Assembly (NCBI GenBank): GCA_030729695.1
Contig: JANQWV010000028.1
Span: forward strand, 20,541 to 84,540
Direction: 5' to 3'
Origin: Flavobacteriales bacterium
Lineage (GTDB): Bacteria > Bacteroidota > Bacteroidia > Flavobacteriales_D > Sanyastnellaceae
Length of the DNA stretch: 64,000 nt
Numbering within the stretch: position 1 is the stretch's first letter; each line of letters begins with the position of its first letter. The position numbers and the translations under genes were made by a program. This document shows, one piece after another, positions 1-8,300 of this stretch. Below the pieces are notes generated by a model. The model was not told the DNA's origin, did no database searches, and saw only the letters and a program-made list of their open reading frames with translations.

Positions 1-1222
1 TACCCACCTTCTGATTGTCTTTCCAACTGCCGATATACAAATACCTTCCGTTCTTCGGCTCATAGCCCGTCCACTTGCCATACATCTTGCCCGCTTTAAA
101 ACTTCCTTCATCTTTCACTTTTCCGTTCTCATACCAGCTCATCCATTTGCCTTCCTCTTCACCCATTTTGTAATTTCCTTTCTGCAACAATCCGCCGTCT
201 TCATACCACGTGCTCCATTCACCTTCCTTGTTGTCAGCCACAAAATTTCCTTCCTTCCATTTCTTTTCACTTGGATATTGATACACCCACTTTCCTTCCA
301 TTTTCCCACTCGAGTATTTTCCTTTCGACTGCCAAACACCGTTGTCATGATAGAAAATCCAATCGCCATCTTGAAGGTCTTCCACGAAATTTCCTTCCAT
401 GTCTTTCACACCGTTTTCACGATACCATTCCCAATTTCCGGTCTTCTTTCCGTTGTCGAAAGTTCCTTTTACATACAACTTTCCATTATCGAAATACTCT
501 TCGTAAGGCCCTGTTACCAAGCCTTCCGAATAAGTGGTTGTTTTCCGAAGCTTTCCGTTGCTAAAGAATTCACTCCACTTTCCATCTTTAATTCCATTTA
601 CATATTGTCCAGAAGTTTGAATGTTTCCTTTCGAGAAAAACGCTTCGAAAATTCCATCGGGAACTCCGTTGGCATAGGTTGTTCGACTCAATAATTTGTC
701 AGCTTCATTTACTTCCGGAAGGACACCTGTTCCGTTCGTTATGGTTTGAATTCCTTTGTTGTCGAAATACGAAACGAGAAAGACACCTGAGGTATCGTAC
801 TTCAAAACACTGTTCAATTTTCCATTGTCATAATACGCACTCCATTCGCCAGTTTTCTTTCCTTTAAAGAAATTTCCTTCTTGAATTTTAATTCCTTTCT
901 CGTTGAAGGTGCGCTGCACGCTGTCTTCCACACCGAATTTGAAATACCCTTCCACTTGTAATTTTCCATTCGTATGATAGCGAAATACCTTCCCGTTGAA
1001 GTAACCGTTGCGGTAGGTGCTCTCTTCTTGAAGCGTTCCGTCTTCGTAATAAAATTTCCAAATACTGTCTTCCTTTCCAACTGCATTGAATTTTCCAATG
1101 CTGCGAATTTTTCCATTCGGATAAAGGTCTTTGTACATCTTCTGTGCATTTCCGTTCAACGAAAACAGACATACGAATACTACGATAAAGATGGGCGCTA
1201 GGCGAAAGAGAGTCTTCTTCAT
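1..1222 (-). CDS. MORN/YwqK-type repeat secreted protein (C-terminus beyond left edge)
   Basis: Own translation from ATG at 1222 (minus): MKKTLFRLAPIFIVVFVCLFSLNGNAQKMYKDLYPNGKIRSIGKFNAVGKEDSIWKFYYEDGTLQEES... then repeated 'YxNGKxxxxGxFxxGKxxGxWxxYYxNG' units to the window edge with no stop seen. Signal peptide present. Absent from the ORF track because there is no stop inside the window. Confidence 0.85.
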   Translation of the reverse strand, partial: MKKTLFRLAPIFIVVFVCLFSLNGNAQKMYKDLYPNGKIRSIGKFNAVGKEDSIWKFYYEDGTLQEESTYRNGYFNGKVFRYHTNGKLQVEGYFKFGVEDSVQRTFNEKGIKIQEGNFFKGKKTGEWSAYYDNGKLNSVLKYDTSGVFLVSYFDNKGIQTITNGTGVLPEVNEADKLLSRTTYANGVPDGIFEAFFSKGNIQTSGQYVNGIKDGKWSEFFSNGKLRKTTTYSEGLVTGPYEEYFDNGKLYVKGTFDNGKKTGNWEWYRENGVKDMEGNFVEDLQDGDWIFYHDNGVWQSKGKYSSGKMEGKWVYQYPSEKKWKEGNFVADNKEGEWSTWYEDGGLLQKGNYKMGEEEGKWMSWYENGKVKDEGSFKAGKMYGKWTGYEPKNGRYLYIGSWKDNQKVG

Positions 1223-1292
1223 GATTCGAAAATAATGGGTACTGTCGAACGTAAAACACCATTCAACCTGTTTTATTGAACATCGCAAGGCT

Positions 1293-1300
1293 TATATTTG
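1293..1300 (+). promoter_or_regulatory. Candidate Bacteroidota -7 element TATATTTG (TAnnTTTG)
   Basis: Exact match to TAnnTTTG about 19 nt upstream of ATG 1319; T-rich stretch (1271-1274) about 18 nt upstream. Confidence 0.4.
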
Positions 1301-1318
1301 AACACTAAACCTATCGAG

Positions 1319-4078
1319 ATGCGTTCGACTCTACTTTCTTTTTCAATTGCTTTGTTGGCAGTTCTTGGCGCTTACTTTTTCATTCCTTCCGCTTCAAAAT
1401 TAAAATTGTCAGGCGGTGCAATGGAAGAGGGACATGGCGTTAATCCTTCCAGCAGAAAATATTTTGAATACATGCGTAACCGCGATCCGGAAACAGGAAT
1501 AGTTCCAGAAGGAATTTTCGAGCGTTGCGTGAGCTTCGCAAATCACTTACCTCGCGTTGCAGACAGAGATTACGGTTGGACCAACAGAGGCCCTTATAAC
1601 ATCGGAGGAAGAACGCGCGCATTCGCAGTGGATGTATTGAATAGCAATCACCTTATTGCAGGTTCTGTAACCGGAGGTATGTGGAATTCCTTGAACGGCG
1701 GACAGTCATGGTTGAAGACCACTTCACCTGAGCAATTGCAGAGCGTAAGTTGTATTACACAAGACAAGCGCCCGGGACATGAGAACACGTGGTACTACGG
1801 TTCTGGTGAAGAATTTTACGGTGTGGTTTCAGGAACTTCGTTTACCGCTTTGCTCAGTGGAGACGGTATGTGGAAGAGCACAGACAACGGACAATCGTGG
1901 TTTCAGCTTTCTTCAACCATGAGCGGTACTCCACAAAACGTTCTTCAAAATGGAAGTTATGATTTCGTTTGGAACGTAATTACAGATCACACCAACCTGA
2001 ACGAAGATGTAGTTTATGCGGCAGTATTCAACGGCGTAATTCGAAGCAACGACGGAGGAAATACCTGGACGCAAGTGCTCGGATTTACATCAGGTGCTAG
2101 TGAGTTTGTAGACATCATGATGACTCCAAGTGGAGTCTTGTATGCAACGTTCAGCGATAACAGCACGAACGGGGGCGGATTCTTCAGAAGCACCGATGGA
2201 TTCAACTGGACGGAAATTTCTCCTGTGTTACCGCAAATCGCAAATCTGAGAAGAACTGTGATGTGCGCGAATCCGCAAAACGAAAACGAAATTTATTTCT
2301 TGGGTGAAACCATTAATAACACATTCTACCCGATTGATCACTTCTTCTATAAATACACATATTTGGGTGGCGATGGAAGCGGAACAGATGGAAACTGGGA
2401 GAATCGTTCAGCCAATCTTCCTTCGGTTCCTTGTCAACTTTTTACTGGAATAAGTTTCGATTTTGCAACATTTAGAACGCAATACAGCTACGACATGTGT
2501 ATTGCACATCACCCGTCAATTGCGGACTTAGTGTTTATTGGTGGAACAAACCTTCATCGCAGTACCGATGCATTCGCAACTTCTACTTCTGTGGATTGGA
2601 TAGGCGGATACCGATGCAATGTCCCTGAGCCTTGGCATTATGTCTATGCAGAGCATCACCCTGATCAGCATCTCATTGCTTTCGACCCAGCGAACGATTT
2701 GGGTATGTATAGTTTGAACGATGGAGGAGTGCGTTATACCTCAGACATTACTGCCGATAGCGTGCAATGGCAATCGTTGAATAACGGCTATTTGACTTCC
2801 CAATTTTATACAGTAGCACTTGAACCGGGCAACACAACCAGTCAGTTCCTCATGGGTGGAATGCAAGACAATGGTACTTGGTTAACACATACATCAGATG
2901 CAACTTCACCTTGGAGAGAAATGCATGCAGACGATGGAGCGCATTGCGCCATTCCTTTCGGTGCAGACTACGTGATTACAAGTTCGCAGAGTGGAAGAAT
3001 TTTTAAGAAGTCTATTGATGAAAACGGTAACCTTACCGGCACCGAGCGAATAGATGCAGAGAACGGCCCTGCTGCTTTATTCATTAATCCGTTGTTGTTA
3101 GATCCATGGACCAACAGACTTTTTATTGCTGGAAATAAAATGATTTGGTACCTCGATCGTGTTGATACGATTTCGGTTACTGGGAATTATCCTACCGCGC
3201 GCAACACAGACGATTGGTCGAATGTAGCATCAAGCACAATCACGTTAACACAAGGAAGTATATCATGTCTCGACATGGCCTATACAGACAACAGCGTGTT
3301 GTATTATGGAAGTTCAGCCGGTAAATTATTTAAACTTACAGACTTATACGGAACACCAGTAAAGACCAATATATCCTCTACGTTGTTCCCGCCGAACTCC
3401 TACACATCTGCGGTAAGCACAAATGATTTAAACGCGAATGAAGTCATGGTTAGCTTTTCCAATTTCAACAAGAAAAGTATTTTCCACTCAACAGATGCGG
3501 GCGCATCGTGGGTGAATGTAAGTGGAAATTTGGAAGAGAACGTAGATGGAACAGGAAACGGTCCTGCGGTGTATTGGGTTGAAATTTACCCGAGCTCACC
3601 CACTATTTATTTAGCTGGAACCAGCGCTGGTTTATTCAGTACTACCGAGTTGAATGGCGAAAGCACCGTTTGGCAAATGGAAGGAGCAAGCACAATAGGA
3701 AATGCTGTGGTGAATATGATTACTTCACGTCCGTTCGATGGCACGGTTGCAGTTGCCACACATGCGAATGGAATATTCACTGCGAACCTACCTGTTGTTC
3801 CGGAAGTCTCTGTTGAAGCACTTGCAGACCGCATGGTAACGGTTTCCGCTTTCCCGAATCCAACAGTAAATGAAATTCATTTCAACATGCAATTGATGCC
3901 CGGAGAAATAACCGAGATGAATATTTATTCGTTAGATGGAAAATTGCTGAACACGAAGAGATGGAAGGCAATTGGAAGAGAGCAACTTTCGTGGGAAGCT
4001 TCGCATGCAGGAACATTTATTTATCAATTGAAATCGGGAAGCACCACGAGAACCGGTAAATTTGTAGTCACAAAATAA
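1319..4078 (+). CDS. Secreted VPS10/BNR (sialidase-like) beta-propeller protein with T9SS type A sorting domain
   Basis: ORF 1298-4078; ATG at 1319 preferred to the TTG at 1298. Signal peptide; GGRTRAFAVDVLNSNHLIAGSVTGGMWNSLNGGQSW, STDNGQSW, STDAGASW repeats; C-term 'VSAFPNPTVNEIHFNM...GKLLNTK...GTFIYQLKSGSTTRTGKFVVTK'. Confidence 0.85.
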   Translation: MRSTLLSFSIALLAVLGAYFFIPSASKLKLSGGAMEEGHGVNPSSRKYFEYMRNRDPETGIVPEGIFERCVSFANHLPRVADRDYGWTNRGPYNIGGRTRAFAVDVLNSNHLIAGSVTGGMWNSLNGGQSWLKTTSPEQLQSVSCITQDKRPGHENTWYYGSGEEFYGVVSGTSFTALLSGDGMWKSTDNGQSWFQLSSTMSGTPQNVLQNGSYDFVWNVITDHTNLNEDVVYAAVFNGVIRSNDGGNTWTQVLGFTSGASEFVDIMMTPSGVLYATFSDNSTNGGGFFRSTDGFNWTEISPVLPQIANLRRTVMCANPQNENEIYFLGETINNTFYPIDHFFYKYTYLGGDGSGTDGNWENRSANLPSVPCQLFTGISFDFATFRTQYSYDMCIAHHPSIADLVFIGGTNLHRSTDAFATSTSVDWIGGYRCNVPEPWHYVYAEHHPDQHLIAFDPANDLGMYSLNDGGVRYTSDITADSVQWQSLNNGYLTSQFYTVALEPGNTTSQFLMGGMQDNGTWLTHTSDATSPWREMHADDGAHCAIPFGADYVITSSQSGRIFKKSIDENGNLTGTERIDAENGPAALFINPLLLDPWTNRLFIAGNKMIWYLDRVDTISVTGNYPTARNTDDWSNVASSTITLTQGSISCLDMAYTDNSVLYYGSSAGKLFKLTDLYGTPVKTNISSTLFPPNSYTSAVSTNDLNANEVMVSFSNFNKKSIFHSTDAGASWVNVSGNLEENVDGTGNGPAVYWVEIYPSSPTIYLAGTSAGLFSTTELNGESTVWQMEGASTIGNAVVNMITSRPFDGTVAVATHANGIFTANLPVVPEVSVEALADRMVTVSAFPNPTVNEIHFNMQLMPGEITEMNIYSLDGKLLNTKRWKAIGREQLSWEASHAGTFIYQLKSGSTTRTGKFVVTK

Positions 4079-4086
4079 TTCGAATT

Positions 4087-4512
4087 ATGTCTGAAATCAT
4101 TTCAACCGATAACGCTCCGAAACCTGTTGGTGCTTATCCACATGCAAGAAGAGTAGGCAACCTTTTATTCCTTTCAGGTGTTGGTCCGCGCATTGCGGGT
4201 AGCGATGCGAACGACACAGGAGTACCTGGATTGAAGTTAGATAAATTCGGGAATTTTATTGAGTTTGATTTTGAAGCGCAGTGCAGAAACGTCTTTGATA
4301 ACGTGCGTGCAATCCTAGATGCGAGCGGTTCGAAGTGGGAGAACTTGGTAGACGTTACAGTGTTCTTGGTGAACATGAAGCGTGACTTCCAAACCTACAA
4401 CCGCTTGTATGCTGAATACTTCAAGGACGCTAATCCCTGCAGAACAACTGTAGAGATTAACGCCCTTCCATCGCCTATTGCGATTGAGTTGAAGTGTATT
4501 GCTACTATTTAA
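4087..4512 (+). CDS. RidA family (YjgF/UK114-like) reactive-intermediate deaminase
   Basis: MSEIISTDNAPKPVGAYPHARRVGNLLFLSGVGPR...NVRAILDASGSKWENLVDVTVFLVNMKRDF...PCRTTVEINALP. Confidence 0.85.
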   Translation: MSEIISTDNAPKPVGAYPHARRVGNLLFLSGVGPRIAGSDANDTGVPGLKLDKFGNFIEFDFEAQCRNVFDNVRAILDASGSKWENLVDVTVFLVNMKRDFQTYNRLYAEYFKDANPCRTTVEINALPSPIAIELKCIATI

Positions 4513-5326
4513 TTTTCACACCCCAGATATCTACGCCTTGGAATTGCTGCAATTCCATTTTAATAGATCCGACTTTGATTTTGGCTTGCGCCATAATCGG
4601 TAGGTGATGTGCGTCGTCTGTTACCCAAACCGCAAGGTCATTGGGATTTTTGAAAATACGTCCCTTTTGAACCACGGGTGCGAAGCGCAAACATTTGAAT
4701 GTTCCAGCGTCTACGCTTACCGTTTCTTTTCCAACATAGCGCATTTTCAAGCGGTAGATTTCGTCATCGACCAACGTTTCAATAGTTATAATATCACCAG
4801 CCTTTGTATTCGTGAAATCCATGGTGCGAGCATAGAACGCCGCACTCATCATGTCTTGAACAAAAGCAGGTGCTAGGTATCCTTCGTTCTTTCTGTTTTT
4901 GAACGCACGCTTGTGCTGAAAGAAGAAATAGTCTTGCATAATCATGTAGCCACCTTCATCGCAATTGCGTTTGAATTGATAAGGGAAAATCCCTTGTTTG
5001 TCTACATACGATTCGTACTTGTCGCGAACCTTAAAAAACCAATCGAATGATCCTGTGCTGTGTCCTTCTCCTACAATGTGGTAGGTGTCTCTTCCCGCGA
5101 ATTTTTTATTTCCTTCTTCAACAGAGATCGAAGCAACTCCTGCATCTACCACTCCGTAGTGAATGCGGTATGTCGATTTTTCTCCAGACGTGAAGGCGCT
5201 ATTGTTAATGCTGCGCAAGGCATGCACAGGTAAATTTTCAACTTTAACAGGCGTAGGTTTAGAACTTTGGCCAAGCATGTTCAGCGCTCCCACTGACAAT
5301 GCTGTAAACAAGAATAGGTGTTTCAT
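4505..5326 (-). CDS. DUF3108 domain-containing secreted protein
   Basis: Signal peptide; FTSGEKSTYRIHYGVVDAGVASISVEE...FKVRDKYESYVDKQGIFPYQFKRNCDEGGY...VWVTDDAHHLPIMAQAKIKVGSIKMEL. Confidence 0.75.
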   Translation of the reverse strand: MKHLFLFTALSVGALNMLGQSSKPTPVKVENLPVHALRSINNSAFTSGEKSTYRIHYGVVDAGVASISVEEGNKKFAGRDTYHIVGEGHSTGSFDWFFKVRDKYESYVDKQGIFPYQFKRNCDEGGYMIMQDYFFFQHKRAFKNRKNEGYLAPAFVQDMMSAAFYARTMDFTNTKAGDIITIETLVDDEIYRLKMRYVGKETVSVDAGTFKCLRFAPVVQKGRIFKNPNDLAVWVTDDAHHLPIMAQAKIKVGSIKMELQQFQGVDIWGVKIK

Positions 5327-5390
5327 AAAGTCGTTTTGTTTTTAGTTAACGGAACTTTCGTTTCGAAATTTCAAACATTGGACCAAAAGT

Positions 5391-8300
5391 TTATTCCACC
5401 ACTACACGCTTCACCGTGAATGAATTTTCTGTTCGGAAAATGAACTCGTAAAGTCCAGGTGCGAAATCAGAAACATCAACAGAATAGCGCATGCTGTTAA
5501 ATTGGAAGTTCGAAATATTCTTTCCAGAAACATCTTTCACTTGCACAGAAACATTTCCAGCATGTGCACTCAATTCAATATTCAAATTAGATGAGGTTGG
5601 ATTCGGATAAAGTGTTAATCCAATTTCATTCAACGTGTAGGTATAAACTGAAGTCTCGTCTATGTAACCGTCGCAGTCGTTGTCTATGCCATCTACAGTT
5701 TCAATTGCAGAAGGGCTTATAGCAGGATTCGAATCGTTGCAATCGTCGTTATTTGTAGCGGTTCCTGTTGGCACTGTGCATGAATAAAGAACTACTCCTG
5801 CGCCATAACCGTCACCGTCTATGTCCATGTAATACGCTTGACCCAATCCTTCGTCAATAGCACCGTTGCAGTTGTCGTCGATGTCGTTACAAAACTCGGT
5901 TGCGTTTGGATTCATGGCACTGTTGTTATCGTCGCAGTCGCCCGCACATGCAGAGTAACCATCGCCGTCTGCATCGAAACCTTCGTCTACGATTCCATCG
6001 CAGTTGTCGTCGAGGTTGTTGCACAATTCCATTGCACCTGGATACGACAATGCATTACCGTCGTTACAATCATCTACACAAGAGAAGTAACCATCACCAT
6101 CTAAATCGGCATTGGTTGTAATGAAGGAACTGTTGTCGTTGCAATCGTTTCCGTTCGTAACGTACCCTGAAGGAATTTCACATCCTGTTGCTAATGTTTG
6201 TGCATCACCAAATCCATCGCCATCGGCATCTGCATAATATTCAATTTGATTGGAAACCGTAACGGCCCCAGTCCAAGTAATACTGTCGTTTGCTGCTCCA
6301 TTAGACACCATAAGAGTCACGTTGTAAACCCCAGGGGTTGTGTACATAACGTATGGATTCTGAAGTGTAGATGAACTAGGGACACCACCTGGGAATAACC
6401 AACTCCATGAGGTTGGATTGTTGTTGGTGTTGTCTACGAAATGAACAGGATAGTTCACACAAGAAACTTCGTTAAACGTTGCACTTGCTCCAATGTACTG
6501 AACAGGCATACAAGGACCTATTTGAGTAAGTACGTTGTGAATGTATACATTCAAAGCTTCATCGAATGCTGCAATACAAACTTCGTCACCGGTGAATGCT
6601 TCAACATAAACACGCAGAATAGGAGTTGGTGTGAAGTGAACAGGAATCATACTTCCCAAGTGTCCAAGTGCACCAATTTTTACTCCACCAACTTCTTTGT
6701 AAATAACCGAAGACCATGTGTTCACCGGCACGAGAGAAGTAACGTTGGTAATAGTAGCACCTCCAATATCGAATTGAAGCGCATTTATTTCGCCATTTGG
6801 ATTGGTCAGTGTAATGTCGAAGTACCCAAGTTCAGCATTCACGTTGGTTACACCAAGAATTGCGGTTTCAGATCCGTCTACAATTTCTGGATCCCAAGCG
6901 CAAGGTTGCATTAAACCTGGAGCAATACCTTCATCTATCTGCGCATGAATGCAAGCCTCAAGATATGCGGCATCTGCAATGCTTATGTCGCCGTCGCTAT
7001 TCAAATCGTTACAAATAGAAGCGCTTAAATCAGAATAAACAGCACTGTTTCCGTAAAGATCTACATCGACTTGCGTGTAACTTAAATCAGTGTTCAGATC
7101 TCCTTTTTTCTGTTCAGCTGGACAGTTGCCAAGACAATCTGGTTGCGCGTTTCCAAACAATTGTCCAACACAGTCTACAATTTGCGGACAAGATCCGATT
7201 GGAAGTTTAACGAAGTTGATGATGTTATTCATTGCATCACGTTCGAATGAAATACATACTTGCGCCCAGTTGTTATCGTAACGCAATTCGTAGTTGCCTA
7301 ACGCATCTGGATCTTGGTCCCAGTTGGTGCGAACAACTAAGTGATAAGTCCCCGCGGGCACGTTGGTAATGTCTATCCACTGACAGCTTAGACCTGAGCT
7401 ATAGATATCGTAGCATCCGGCTGTAATACCCATGTTTCCACATCCGTATTTAGCCACTCCTGATACACAACCAATGTCTAAAACACAAAATCCATTTTTG
7501 AATCCGATTTCGGGCATGAGATTGCCGTTCGAGTCGTACAATAAATATTCTGCGTAACCTGAATAGTGGTAGTGATTGTGGCAAGGATCGAAAACGAATT
7601 GTGGATTAGCAACATTCGGAACTCCAATGAAATAGTCAAGGTTACCAATGTTGTCAATACGTGTAGAGAAACGTACAACTTGTCTCGTGCCCAGACCTTG
7701 CAAACATCCTTCATTAACTAAGCATCCGTCTGTAGCTGTTAGTGTAGTTTGGTAGAGTGAAGAGTACAATAAGTTTCCTTCAACCAATAAGTCTGGACCA
7801 ATGTTGGAACAATTCGGATCGCCATTGTAGTAACATAAAGCAGGTTCTTCGGCCAAAGGGCTGTAGTTACAAGCGTTCAAATCCATACATCCAACAATAG
7901 GCCCCATGTATTCGAATAAGACTTGAAAAGCATCTAGTCCGCAGGCTCCGCCGTCGTCACCAACACGAATGTAGTATGTCATTCCTCCTTCGAGATAAGG
8001 TGTAATCTCCGCTTCTATTCCACACAAATCATCATTGAATGTGTAAGTTGCCTCATTTGTGTTGTCGAATAAAGCCATGTTGCAATAGTCGTACAACCAA
8101 ATCTTTGTATCGCATCCAGCTAATCCACACGTTGAAATTTGATACTGTCCGTTCACCGAAGGGGTGAAGGAATACCAAGAATTCGGCGAAGGCACAGCGT
8201 TCAATCCGAGATTCGCGACAATGGAATTGTCGCAGCTTGTTCCTTGCGGACAGTTCACTTGTATGGTTGCAAGTGAGCCAAATGCTGCACCGGTCGCAAC

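Noticed and set aside
139-1262. Short minus-strand ORFs 139-369, 814-1149, 888-1262 and plus ORFs 271-867
   Set aside because: All are out of frame with the MORN-repeat CDS that occupies 1-1222 on the minus strand; treated as spurious.
5838-6914. Antisense ORFs (5838-6104, 5900-6121, 6441-6914) within the LOX protein gene
   Set aside because: Overlap a well-supported long CDS; composition (e.g. VAVVVDVV, RRSRPH) reflects the complement of Asp-rich repeats.
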